This document shows, piece after piece, positions 54,071 to 63,475 of a stretch of DNA of 64,000 bases. Made by a program: the position numbers and the translations under genes. The stretch comes from Pararge aegeria (Eukaryota; Arthropoda; Insecta; Lepidoptera; Nymphalidae). Below the pieces are notes generated by a model that worked only from the letters and a program-made list of their open reading frames with translations, searched no databases and was not told the DNA's origin. The number at the start of each line of letters is the position of its first letter. Position 1 is the first letter of the stretch. The DNA lies in contig NC_053202.1 of the NCBI RefSeq assembly GCF_905163445.1, forward strand, positions 12,524,001-12,588,000, written 5' to 3'.

Positions 54071-54600
54071 GAAATACTGTTGAAGGTTGCATAAGTATGA
54101 ATGAATGAATGAATACACTTTTATTGTGCACCACAGAGAAAATTTACAGAGATACAAATACAACAGCACAATAAGGTAGAACGTACAATTTGGCGGCCTT
54201 ATCGCTAAATAGCGATCTCTTCCAGGCAACCAAAGGCATACAAGAAAATGTTATAAGAAATAAGCAGGTGGTACAACAAACAAAATTAAATATTAGGACT
54301 TAAAACTAAATTAACATAAAAAAAAAAACATAAAACATAGTATATACTAAACATAACATATTAAAGATATGTACAAAAATATAAAATATATTCCATACAT
54401 ATATACAAACATATAAACATACAAATACGCTACTATAAATACATAAAAGAACCCTCAGAAATATGTAGAAAACGGAATAAACAAAAAATAATACAGTGAT
54501 CATTCCCATAAATGCCCGGCCGATACAGAAAAGTAGTGATCCTTCACTTGTTTCTTAAAAATGCCGATCGTTTGCGCCTCACGAATGTATGTCTCATAAG
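54071..54600 (-). mobile_element. LINE 3' end, broken by a MITE
   Basis: The plus strand starts with a GAAT repeat (54095-54114) and 'ttttattgtgcaccacagag', then 'ggcggccttatcgctaaata' and 'tcttccaggcaacc', the reverse of the tail seen at 43085-43225. Further in, the minus strand can be read as IGIFKKQVKDHYF, which fits a LINE C-terminus. The MITE at 54601 interrupts it, and 54973 onward may be the continuation. Confidence 0.6.
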
Positions 54601-54964
54601 CGGTGGCGTGCATACAGGGTATGCACAGGATATGCAGCTTATATCTGTATATATATATATTTCTTGTGTGCGTGTGTATGTCCCTCAACTCCTCCTAGAC
54701 GGCTGGACCGTTTTGAATGCATTTTTTGTATATACGTTTGGGTAGCACCCTGGATGGTTTAGATTTAAATAGCCAAATTTCTAATTAGCCCGACAGATGG
54801 CACTGGGGTCCGCTAATAAAATTATAAAAATCTTAGTACGAGTTATAAAAACTTAAGGAAGATTTTGTAAGAGTTATAAAAAGCCCACCAAGTACTGAAT
54901 TGACATAACTCATTTTATATCCTCTGCATACCCTATGCATACCTACCCTCTATGCACGCCTCTG
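54601..54964. mobile_element. hAT-type MITE carrying a nested Helitron
   Basis: The ends 'cggtggcgtgcat' (54601) and 'atgcacgcctctg' (to 54964) are near-match inverted repeats of the MITE at 16756-16900. Flanking octamers ctcataag (54593-54600) and cttataag (54965-54972) differ at one base, consistent with an aged 8-bp duplication. The extra length is due to a Helitron at 54644-54816. Confidence 0.75.
54644..54816 (+). mobile_element. Helitron family C nested in the MITE
   Basis: TC at 54644 follows A, and CTAA at 54813-54816 precedes T; CTAA still fits CTRR. 'tatttcttgtgtgcgtgtgt' and 'agcccgacagatggcactgg' match 5461-5617. A small duplication near 54767-54790 adds length. Confidence 0.8.
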
Positions 54965-55044
54965 CTTATAAGGAACCACCCTATAAAAATATTAAATCAA
55001 AAGAAGCATATTTATTTTACCATACTAACGAATTTATTATAACA

Positions 55045-55205
55045 TTTTAAGTGTTTATTTATGACAACCCTAAAGAAGATATAAGACCGACACGCGCATA
55101 GTACCTACGCTACGTGAGGCGTATCTATACATTAAATATACTCCCAAGATAGCTCTCTCCATCGTCCGCTGTGTGACTCTGAGCCTTCTTATGAGTCCAA
55201 CACTA
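55045..55205 (-). mobile_element. repeat Y end joined to an RTE fragment
   Basis: 'ccgacacgcgcatagtacct' is the reverse of the repeat Y block (20170-20205, 21350-21380). From about 55150, 'agctctctccatcgtccgct' and 'ctgagccttcttatgag' are the reverse of the RTE coding words LRVTQR.MERAIL. Confidence 0.6.
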
Positions 55206-55208
55206 GTA

Positions 55209-55447
55209 ATCAATAAATAAATATAATACGACAATACATCGCCATCTCGCCCCAAAGTAAGCGTAGCTTGTGTTATGGGTACTTAGATGAATATTTTTAT
55301 GAATAATATACCAACTTATAATATACAGATAAACACCCAGACACCGAAAAACATTTATGTTCATCACACAAACATTTTCCAGTTGTGGGAATCGAACCAA
55401 GCCATGGACTTAGAAACGGGTCGCTGCCCACTGCGCGAATCGGCTGA
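55209..55447 (-). mobile_element. SINE-A copy
   Basis: All blocks from the ATTT tail to 'cgattcgcgcagtgggcagc' on the minus strand. The B box region has a deletion, leaving 'ggttcgattccc'. Confidence 0.83.
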
Positions 55448-55552
55448 ATTCCGCAGCGACGATTAAATTTGTCCAAATAGCCTATCCATGTCAGTTGATA
55501 AAGTTAACTGATGCGAAACCAAAAGTTAGTTTTATTTATGATTCCCATTCAC

Positions 55553-55632
55553 CCACTCTCATCATCACCATCATCCCATTAATGCTCGGGTCTGTTCTCA
55601 GAGTGAGAAGGGTTGAGACCATGTAGCGTATG
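55553..55632 (-). mobile_element. SINE-C tail fragment
   Basis: 'tcatcatcaccatcatccca' and 'tctcagagtgagaagggttg' are the reverse of the ATG tail and first body block. Confidence 0.6.
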
Positions 55633-56221
55633 CGTCTGTGTGTAAAAAACACTATAGTTGCAGGGCCGTACTTTATTTCAGGTGTTTTTACAGAGGGCGT
55701 ATCTAGCGTAACCATGAACACTGCCCGACTTTATGGTAAGCTTCTTGGTTTAGCTCTGTAAATTTTATATTTCGTACCGTGTTTAATTTTTAAATTTATT
55801 TTTTATAGACTTAAGGTTTTGGCATGGATGAAGCACTTTTTTCAGTCGCAAACACAAGGTGGTATAACTTCCCCGGACTAGCTCTGTCAATAATTTTTGG
55901 TACTACTACAATGAATTGCGTTTATTAAAATTACTGTAACATATGCATCGCCAGTCGCTGCGGCGTCTCACCTTGACCTCACGGTGTACCTCTTTAATAA
56001 GTCATAGAGTAGGCTTCACGGCGAAGTTTGCTAAGCTGTACTGTTGGCGATACGGAGGTAACAATGCCAAAATTCGGTGCATTTGCGCAAAGTTTTAATG
56101 ACCGCGAATCCGTACTCAGCCCACTGTGGAGCCTAAAGTGTGCTTGCGGGGGCTTGAGCTTTTGTTCCGTGCTTAAATAGCGGAATGAAAACCTGTCAAG
56201 TGCCTGGCGAAATGGGTATTA
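55633..56221. other. unrecognised, GC-richer centre
   Basis: 55940-56180 is less AT-rich, with a 38-codon frame from ATG 56064. Neither a domain nor a repeat family could be named. Confidence 0.3.
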
Positions 56222-56490
56222 AGGCTCCGAAGGGTTTTAGAATTGTCTAGCGGTAAGCCTTATAGACTGTGCATCACGACACGGTGGGAACAAGAATTTC
56301 TAAGTATTGGGATTTCCGAATCGGTGATAACCTCGTGGTTTGGACTTACAGCTACTGCTTTCCTTACAGGAGAACCGAGTTCTGTGCCCGGCTTGCATCT
56401 CCAACTTTTCAAAGTTATAAGTAGCTAAAGTATACTTGTTTTAACGGTGAAGGAAATATTCACACCTGAAAGTGGTCCACAAAATAATTA
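56222..56490 (+). mobile_element. possible SINE related to SINE-C
   Basis: 'ggagaaccgagttctgtgcc', 'cttttcaaagttataagtag' and 'ttttaacggtgaaggaaata' resemble the tRNA-like start and first body blocks of SINE-C relatives. The rest is unassigned. Confidence 0.4.
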
Positions 56491-56689
56491 AATTAAAAAT
56501 AATTTTATTATGCCTTGGTTGACAAGTGAAGAAAAAAAATAATATAATTTTATAATCTTTATCATTGGTGTTATTACCTACACTTGGAGGAAATATTAAT
56601 TTTTAAGTGCATATAAAAATTACGGAACCGACACGATTTGAACCTGCGTCTCTGGTAATCGCGTAGGTACTTGAGGGCTTTGACTACTT

Positions 56690-56812
56690 TGTATATTATT
56701 CATATAAACATATTCATCAGTCATCTTAGTACCCATAGCGCAAGCTACACTTTCTTTTGGGCTACATAGTGATCTGTGTGTTGTCGTAGTATATTTATAT
56801 TTATTTATATAA
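56690..56812 (+). mobile_element. SINE-A tail fragment
   Basis: 'catcagtcatcttagtaccc', 'gcaagctacactttcttttg' and 'gtgttgtcgtagtatattta' are the SINE-A second half. The preceding 'ttgaacctgcgtctctggta' may be another tRNA-like piece. Confidence 0.72.
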
Positions 56813-57107
56813 ACTAAGCAAAAATATGAAAGAACTCTAAAATAATATAAAGTAACAACGAGGGTAGGCGATGCGACGCAGTCAGTCATTATTACATATT
56901 TATTTGTCGAGCGAATGTATAACTTAATTTCTAAGCTAAATATAACGTATACAATATACATTGTGTTAGACATAAGATATACTATTAATCAGGTCTCATC
57001 GCAAAAATCGCGCCAACGAATGTTGGGTGTACGCCAGCGTCTGCAGAGATGCTTCGTGCGATAATGAGGTATGCTGTCCACTGAGGGGATAGAGATGACA
57101 TTTTTAT

Positions 57108-57180
57108 ATAGCTGCTACCCGCGTTTACATCCGTTTTTGTTAAGGTTTTTATAAACCCCGTGAGATACCGATTGTTCTCC
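57108..57180 (-). mobile_element. Helitron-like scrap, family N
   Basis: 'gctacccgcgtttacatccg' and 'ataaaccccgtgagataccg' are the reversed 3' part of the family. Confidence 0.4.
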
Positions 57181-57201
57181 TGTGTTAATAATTGCCGTTT
57201 T

Positions 57202-57418
57202 CACTAACGACGAACAAAGCAATGACTAAGTAAGTAACGCTTACACCCGTTTTCACTAAACCTAGGTATCGCCTGAATCGAATGCTTACAGATTTAGGCG
57301 ATATCGATGAAAAAAAATGTTTCACCAAATCTTAGGTGTTAACTATCGGTTAACGGTTGATATAGGCGTAGGAATCTTCTTAGATTAGGCGCTACTTATT
57401 TAGGCATTGTCGTTAGTG
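57202..57418. mobile_element. possible MITE with 10-bp inverted ends
   Basis: 'cactaacgac' (57202-57211) and 'gtcgttagtg' (57409-57418) are exact inverted repeats 217 bp apart end to end. 'ccgttttcacta' occurs twice (57195 and 57240 regions). No target duplication was found, so this may be coincidental or a different boundary. Confidence 0.4.
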
Positions 57419-57581
57419 ATGCATTAGTAAAAGAAGATTCCTAGAACTATATTTACCTTTCACTAATCGATGTACACTCCATATTTTGTGATTGTACTAT
57501 CATATTTTTCATTTCTTGTATGGATTAAGGTTATTTAAAAAACTAATTTTTATTTTTTCATTTATAAAGTGTCAATTTTAG

Positions 57582-57850
57582 ACGGCCGACTGGCGCAGTG
57601 GTCAGCGACCCTGCTTTCTGAGTTCAAGGCCGTGGGTTCGATTCCCACAACTGGAAAATGTTTGTGTGATGAGCATTAAGTGTTTTTCAGTGTCTGGATG
57701 TTTATATGTATTTTCTAAGTATTTATGTATATATAATTCATAAAAATATTCATCAGTCATCTTAGTACCCATAACAAAAGCTACGCTTACTTTGGGGCTA
57801 GGTGGCGATGTATGTATTGTCGTAGTATATTTATTATTATTATTTTATTT
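57582..57850 (+). mobile_element. SINE-A copy, full length, best preserved
   Basis: 'gacggccgactggcgcagtg', B box 'gggttcgattccc' and all body blocks to a long ATT-rich tail are present. It is the reference copy used here to judge the others. Confidence 0.92.
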
Positions 57851-57905
57851 ATTTAATTTGCGAGCTACCTAAACATTACGCCCTGCTAAGTCGGGGTAGT
57901 AACTT

Positions 57906-57938
57906 TAGATGGCGACTAACGTCGTTAGTCATCATCTA
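57906..57938. repeat. 33-base palindrome
   Basis: 'gactaacg' t 'cgttagtc' at the centre, with outer 'tagatg' / 'catcta' separated by 2-base mismatches. The same 'actaacg' word occurs in the possible MITE at 57202-57418. Confidence 0.65.
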
Positions 57939-57984
57939 AGAGTCGGTTTAGTCGGTTTTTTAAGTTCGGTTTTTGTTTTTTATT

Positions 57985-58454
57985 AACTGTAAAATAATAA
58001 CTGAGAAACATTATTCTGGCCTGGTTTGGTTTGGCCGTAGGTATCTACTAACTTATCGGAAAAGATGAAGATATAATAGCAATTCAGAACTATTACTCAT
58101 AAAAACTGATAAAGTTTATGATATTGATGGTATGAGATCATATCGGGGCATAATTTAGCTAGCTTCAGCTTAGCTGCCAGTGGACGTCAGGGCGGATCAA
58201 TACAAGCAATTTGCGCCGCTATCTAAAGTATGACAACCCAAGACGCACTCCACAAACTCGGATTGATTTACCGAGTTACATCAAAACGTGCCTTATTCCG
58301 AACAGCATACAGTTCTAAATGAAATGTTCCGGTAAACTGTCAACGGAAAATATAGTGTTTGACAGTAATTTACAACGCTTTGAGAATGCGTATGATATAT
58401 CTATTATTTACCGATCTTAGGCAATAAGAGATTTCATATAACTCCCATTTTAGA
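57985..58454. other. unrecognised, with a SINE-B scrap
   Basis: 'ttattctggcctggtttggt' (58010-58030) may be a SINE-B piece. The rest is unassigned. Confidence 0.3.
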
Positions 58455-58516
58455 AATGGGGATACATTAGTGACATCTGCATATCGTCTACGAAAGGTAC
58501 TGAAGACATGAAGGTA
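58455..58516 (+). mobile_element. CR1-type LINE coding scrap
   Basis: 'tagtgacatctgcatatcgt' and 'ctacgaaaggtactgaag' encode the TSAYRLRKV.K word found in the larger CR1 copies. Confidence 0.6.
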
Positions 58517-58720
58517 CTAAGGTGGCGCAGCGGTGAACGCTGTGGTTTTGTGCGTAAGGTCCTGGAATCGATCCCCGGCAAGGGCGATTTGGGTGTTTTT
58601 GATCTCTAAATTTCCTTTGGTCTGGTCTGTGCTTAAGCTTCATGTGCCTGTGATCAAACCGGCAACCACCCTTCCAGTCCCTTCAAACAGGAACAAAGCA
58701 ATGCCGCTTGGCGCAAAGTA
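58517..58720 (+). mobile_element. chimeric SINE: SINE-B head, SINE-J tail
   Basis: 'aaggtggcgcagcggtgaac' and B-box-like 'ggaatcgatcccc' followed by 'tttcctttggtctggtctgt' are SINE-B. From about 58635, 'catgtgcctgtgatcaaacc' and 'acaaagcaatgccgcttggc' are SINE-J. Confidence 0.65.
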
Positions 58721-59312
58721 AGCGTAGCTTGTGTTATGGATACTAAGATGAATATTTTTTTGAATAACTACCGTACCCAGCCCGCTTCGCCGGGCTAGAT
58801 TTAGCTTTATTTTATTTAAACAATATACTTACATCATTAATTTTTTAATTTAAGTCTCATAATATATTAAATCATTTATTTCTCTCCGGGTTCATTCTCT
58901 TCTATTCTCTTCTCTAACGGGTGAAGATCATTATCTACACCCATGTACACCCAACAATAGAATATCATCATAGTAAATAAAAGCTGTATTTGACAGTTTG
59001 ACAGTTCAAAAATAGGAGTACTCCGACCGTCACCAAACTTTACAGGATTACTCACCAGGTCAATCCGGACATTCCCCCAAAGTTTCATTGAAATCGATCC
59101 AGCCGTTTCGGAGCCTATACGGAACATACCCACACACTTTCTCTTTTATATATATAGATAGAAATAAATACTTATAAAATACAAATAAACACCCAGACAT
59201 TGAAAAACATTCATGTTCGTCACACAAACTTTTTCCAGTTTTGGGAATCGACCCCACGGTGTTGTACTCAGAAAGCAGGGTCGCTGCCCACTGCGCCAAT
59301 CGGCCGGCCATT
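58721..59312 (-). mobile_element. SINE-A copy split by a Helitron
   Basis: The reversed body 'agcgtagcttgtgttatgga' reaches 58767. It resumes after 59158 with 'agaaataaatacttataaaa' and ends with the head 'gattggcgcagtgggcagcg' at about 59305. Confidence 0.83.
58768..59158 (-). mobile_element. Helitron family D nested in SINE-A
   Basis: On the minus strand it starts TC at 59158-59157 and ends at 58768. The terminal CTAG is changed by one base (plus strand CTAC). The hairpin 'agcccggcgaagcgggct' is perfect here. The flanks are A and T, the Helitron target. Confidence 0.8.
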
Positions 59313-59329
59313 TGACAAAATACAGTCAG

Positions 59330-59660
59330 TTCCTAGCTTACACACTGTTATACAATTTACATGTACCGACAACAGAAACCTTAAATAAATGTCTTCGTTA
59401 AATAGAGCTACTATACCTTCATTATATAAATATGTGACTCCGAGAGAAAGTAAATATTGTGATATGACTGCTCATCCCATTATACCTGTTTGTTTAAATA
59501 ACACAAGTTGTTTTAACCCTCGTAGCTTAAGTTAAGCGTGGGTTTATTTCACCATCATCTAATAACAGTGGAAATAAAATTATAGATGAACGCTTCAGAG
59601 TTTTGAAACGTAATTGTGCTTTAGAGTGGCTTTAGACATCAATGTGTCTTTTATTAACAA
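59330..59660. other. unrecognised stretch
   Basis: No family recognised; AT-rich. Confidence 0.35.
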
Positions 59661-60077
59661 TCCCTACTAATATTATAAATGTCAATGTAAGTTTGTTTGT
59701 TACGCTTTCACGCAAAAACTACTTAATCGATCCTCATGAATCTTGGAAGTGTTAGAAGTAACATAGGATACTTTTTATCCCGACATTAAGTTCGGTTCCT
59801 TTGGGAGAGGGGATGAATGTTTGACGATTTTACACCATAACTCCGACAAATTATAACCCATTTAAATAATTATTTTTGTACTATAGAGGTTATAATATGT
59901 GTTTAATTTGTCCAAACTGTGGTTGGAGATAGAGGACAGAACACCTCAGCAGGCAGCAGCAAACCCCTCACGTAAGGCTTATCTATACTGAATACTATTT
60001 TTTTAGATCTACAACTAAATTTAATGTCACATCAAAAAACAAAATCAAAGGCAGACGAAGTCGCAGGCAACACCTAG
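59661..60077 (+). mobile_element. complete Helitron, family G
   Basis: TC at 59661 follows A, and CTAG at 60074-60077 precedes T. The 3' hairpin region reads 'ggcagacgaagtcgcaggc'. The 5' 240 bases match the reversed copy at 61974-62277 closely, while 59930-60050 is extra. Non-coding, 417 bp. Confidence 0.82.
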
Positions 60078-60078
60078 T

Positions 60079-60188
60079 GAAATAGCTTTTTTTGACATAG
60101 CTCGTCCGGGGAAGAACTATAGCCGCGTGTGTTTGTGCCGCTTAGCAGCGTTGTTGCAATGCTGTGATCTGAAGGGCATCCCGATGTT
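60079..60188 (+). mobile_element. repeat K, 5' part
   Basis: 'agctttttttgacatagctc', 'gtccggggaagaactatagc' and 'gcgttgttgcaatgctgtga' match the first half of repeat K. It begins one base after the Helitron's flanking T. Confidence 0.65.
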
Positions 60189-60299
60189 ATTTAAAAAAAA
60201 AAATATTTTAGGCTTCAGCCACAGGAATAAAAAAAAACAAAATACATATGTAAAATTACAGGGTTAAAAAAAAATACCAGAGAGCACTCGGCCTGTAGG

Positions 60300-60430
60300 A
60301 GATGGAGATGGCTATAAATTACACCATACAGATACTCCTGCTTTATGCGGAGTTTAGCAAATTAAGCTTCATTTTTATAGTATATCATGGAATTCCGCAA
60401 GGCAACGCCTGCTTCTATCCCATGATTAGT
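60300..60430 (-). repeat. foldback repeat family, copy 4
   Basis: 'aaattacaccatacagatac', 'gcggagtttagcaaattaag' and 'gaattccgcaaggcaacgcc' are the reverse of the family's first 120 bases, ending 'tgcttctatcc'. Confidence 0.65.
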
Positions 60431-60519
60431 TATTGAGTTAGGAACAAAGTTTAATAATATAAGTGTGGATTTAATTTCATACCAAACTAGATCAGTCGAT
60501 AAAATATTAAACATTAGTT

Positions 60520-60749
60520 AACTGAAACCGTGCGCCATTAGCGAAGCTCGATGAAGCTCGAACGATAACGGAATTAGATAACGATTTCCGTTAGCAGAGA
60601 TACACGAGTTTAACGGAACTGCAGTTGGACGTGATCGTACAGACGTACAAACTATCTTGCTACGTTGACAGCTGGCGCGTCCGATCAGTATTTCAAACTG
60701 TATAAGGTGCCCTACACACCGTCCTTCGCGATCAAGAGAGAGATCAACC
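60520..60749. other. unrecognised, balanced composition
   Basis: Less AT-rich than its surroundings, with words such as 'gctcgatgaagctcgaacga'. A 98-codon minus-strand frame covers it and part of SINE-C without a recognisable domain. Confidence 0.3.
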
Positions 60750-61011
60750 TTTACTGGCCCATTATAGGGCACGGGTTTCCTTCTGCAATGAGAAGAGTTT
60801 AACTTGTAGTACACGAATTTAACTGGCAGTACCTACAGATTGGAGAATTACACGCGCCTATGAGAACACTATGGAGAACACCTTACCGTCGAAGCAAGTG
60901 ATATTTTTAATTACTTAAAATGCACATAACTTAGAAATGTTAGTGTGTGTGTCGAACTCGGTCCCCCGAAATTGAAGTCGAGCTTCTACCTACTGCGCTT
61001 TCACCGCTTCA
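60750..61011 (-). mobile_element. SINE-C copy with a small duplication
   Basis: 'cccattatagggcacgggtt', 'aacttgtagtacacg' and 'gtcgaactcggtcccccgaa' are in order, ending 'gctttcaccgcttca'. The ATG tail is missing. Confidence 0.78.
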
Positions 61012-61061
61012 TAGGGATGTAATGTCTGGAAATAAAGATTATTATTATTAATTTATTACGA

Positions 61062-61097
61062 GACCCGTGCTCTGTAGTGGGCCGATAATATGTTTTT
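61062..61097 (+). mobile_element. SINE-C tail scrap
   Basis: 'gacccgtgctctgtagtggg' and 'ccgataatatgttt' only. Confidence 0.55.
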
Positions 61098-61260
61098 AAT
61101 TATGATTCTCTTGTGATGTTGGTGACGTCAGATCAGAACACAGTTGTCGCCACCCCTTCCCTTCCCGTGAATTTCTCACTATAACATCCCCCGCGTAGTT
61201 GGTAAATTGCTCTGATAATTGACCATCGTGACCGAAGTTGGTCTGGGAAAAACACACATG

Positions 61261-61554
61261 ATCTTCCTGGGGTAACGGTAAGCGTTGTGAATTTAAGTAG
61301 GAGGTCCCGGGTTCAGGGGTTATCTGAATGTTCTCTGGTCTTGTCTGTCAGGAGGCTCTGGCCGTGGCTAGTTACCACATTACCGATAAAGACGTGCCGC
61401 TAAGCGATTTAGTTTTCGGGTGCAATGTCGCGTAGAAACCGATTAGGGGTATGGCTACCATACTTTCTAACAGGTACGCCCGCTCTTAGACTACAGCATC
61501 ACTTATCATCCGGTGAGATTGCAGTCAAATGCTAACTTGTAGCGGAATGAAAAA
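61261..61554 (+). mobile_element. SINE-B copy, near full length
   Basis: 'cttcctggggtaacggtaag' head, partial B box, then the whole body including 'cgtagaaaccgattaggggt' and 'gctaacttgtagcggaatga' plus A-rich tail. It is useful as a reference for the uninverted order. Confidence 0.85.
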
Positions 61555-61973
61555 ACACATATAAAATATAAAAGATAGCTGTATATAGAAATGAATCTTT
61601 TGTAAAAAAAACCTTTGAGTTGTAAAAAATAACAAACGGAAGCTTATTTTATATGTATATGTGTACGTTTATATTATATACATAATGTTATTACTTACGT
61701 ATGTACATTTTATTTTCAATGAAAATGAAAATTTTTCCCTCTCTGTGCTCTTTGATGTGAGGCAATCATGATAATACAAGGAAGTGATGATAAGTGGTTA
61801 CGTGTAGGGTTGGCGAGCGGTAGATTTACTACCAACGGTGCCACGGCGGTTACTTTTTTTATTATTTGAATGGATGTTTACATTTCTTATGGCCTTTGCC
61901 CGCCATACTCAGTCAACACCGACTCGACTCAATAAATCAAAGTTTTGTAATTTGACCTACAAGTTATATGATA
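61555..61973. other. unrecognised stretch
   Basis: AT-rich on the left; no element recognised. Confidence 0.35.
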
Positions 61974-62277
61974 CTAGCTTTTGCCTGCGACTTCGTCTGC
62001 GTTTGTTTTTGTATTTGATGTGGCATTCAATTTAGTTGGGCAAAATTAAATACATATTATAACCTCTATAGTACAAATATAATTATTTAAATCGGTTATA
62101 ATTTTTCGGAGTTAGGGCGTAAAGTCGAACTGAAGAACTGAGCTTAATGTCGAGATAAAAAGTATCCTATTTACTTCCAAGAATATGTGTACAAAGTTTC
62201 ATGAGGATCGGTTAAGTGGTTTTTGCGAGAAAGCGTAACAAACAAACTTACATTGACATTTATAATATTAGTAGGGA
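61974..62277 (-). mobile_element. complete Helitron, family G, inverted relative to 59661
   Basis: On the minus strand it starts TC (62277-62276) and ends CTAG (61977-61974), with A/T flanks. The inner 'gacgaagtcgc' hairpin word is kept. 304 bp. Confidence 0.82.
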
Positions 62278-62374
62278 TAATTGTAGTTTATGGTGATGGG
62301 CTCGCCCGTTAAAGTAGAAAGATCTTTCTATGAACTTCTGTTTAGCTCTGAGCCCGAGGCCCAACCAATTATCT

Positions 62375-62571
62375 TAAAAAGTTATATATTACGAATTTTA
62401 CAAAACCCATGAAAAACATTTGTTTATTTTATTATTCATTAGTTAAAAATACTCTATGTTACTCTCCGTTCTTTCAACTTACTCTATGCCCAATCAACGT
62501 TGATTGGTTGCTTAATTAGAACGTATAGGATGGACAGACAAACACACTCACGTTTAGAATATTAGTATAGA
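62375..62571 (-). mobile_element. Helitron-like fragment, family N
   Basis: 'acgaattttacaaaacccat', 'ctatgttactctccgttctt' and 'gaatattagtatag' at the right match the family. The CTAG end is lost. Confidence 0.5.
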
Positions 62572-62719
62572 TTTGACGTTCAATTGTGATAACTCCGATG
62601 TAGATTCTTGTAGCGGCATCTCGTTTTATAAAGTGAAGACCGCCACAAATATAATATACGCACACTTTACGGAGTACTTTGGTTATACTGATTTTTTAAA
62701 TTACAAATTTTATGTTGAG

Positions 62720-62864
62720 TATATCCTACACTGGGTTAGAGTGGTGGACTGCGTCCTTAACCCTTTTTCATAGTGGTAGGCGACCCGTGCTCTGTAGTGG
62801 GCCGGTAATGGTAGGCGACCCGTGCTCTGTGGGCCGTTAATGGGTTGATGACGTGATGATGAGG
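62720..62864 (+). mobile_element. SINE-C 3' part with tandem duplication
   Basis: 'gggttagagtggtggactgc' then 'ggtaggcgacccgtgctctg' occurs twice in tandem (about 62777 and 62810), the second with a small deletion, before 'aatgggttgatgacgtgatg'. Confidence 0.75.
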
Positions 62865-62929
62865 TTAAAAATATTTAAAAAGTGTAATGTAATTTAGTTT
62901 ATACTGAACTTAACGATCTCAATAAGTTC

Positions 62930-63475
62930 AAAGTTTATATAAAACGTAAGCTTACAGAAAAATCCTATTATAATATTAAGGATTATTTAAACGATAAAAA
63001 AGCTTGGGTGTGAATTGCTCTAGCTTCATAGCTTAATTTAAATTTACTGTGAGATGGTGATAACGATGGTGACGGCCGATTGGCGCAGTTTACAGCGACC
63101 CTGCTTTAAGGCCGTGGGTTCGATTCCCACAACTGGAAAATGTTTGTGTGATGAGCATGAATGTTTTTCAGTGTCTGGGTGTTTATATTCATCAGTCATC
63201 TTAGTACCCATAACAAAAGCTACGCTTACTTTGGGGTAAGATGGCAATGTGTGTATTGTCATAGTATATATAACAAAAAAAAAATTACCTGCCTAAGTTT
63301 GTTGTGGGCTCTTCTTCGACCAGGGCCCGTTTGGAACTGTCGTAACTTTAGGTTTAAGTTGTCGAACGAAGTTATCACCATCTCCTTGCAATTATGTCAA
63401 CATATTTGTATTAAAGCTTCATAAGTGCCTGTGAATAAAGAAATTTGAATTTGAATTTGAATTTCATTTATGGGA
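62930..63475 (+). mobile_element. LINE-Z 3' end split by SINE-A
   Basis: 'acgataaaaaagcttgggtg' and 'gtgagatggtgataac' belong to the inner LINE-Z 3' region. After the SINE it continues 'acctgcctaagtttgttgtg' to 'gaataaagaaatttgaattt' with a TTGAAT-type tail. Only the last 300 bases of the LINE exist. Confidence 0.8.
63072..63280 (+). mobile_element. SINE-A copy nested in LINE-Z, shortened
   Basis: 'gacggccgattggcgcagtt' and an intact B box 'gggttcgattccc', but two internal deletions: one in the head and one removing the stretch between 'gtgtttat' and 'attcatcag'. A short 'ataac' word on both sides could be the target duplication. Confidence 0.85.

Noticed and set aside
55940..56180. 38-codon frame from ATG 56064 in GC-richer DNA
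   Set aside because: Too short, no domain, no splice signals in suitable positions.
56620..56973. 117-codon minus-strand frame
   Set aside because: It overlaps a SINE-A fragment and adjoining AT-rich DNA; no domain.
2596..57640. tRNA-like A and B boxes suggesting tRNA genes
   Set aside because: All lie at the heads of SINE-A or SINE-B copies and are followed by SINE bodies. None folds as a complete mature tRNA by eye.
60518..60814. 98-codon minus-strand frame in a balanced-composition patch
   Set aside because: Part of it is SINE-C, and the remainder has no recognisable motif. Kept only as an unassigned stretch.
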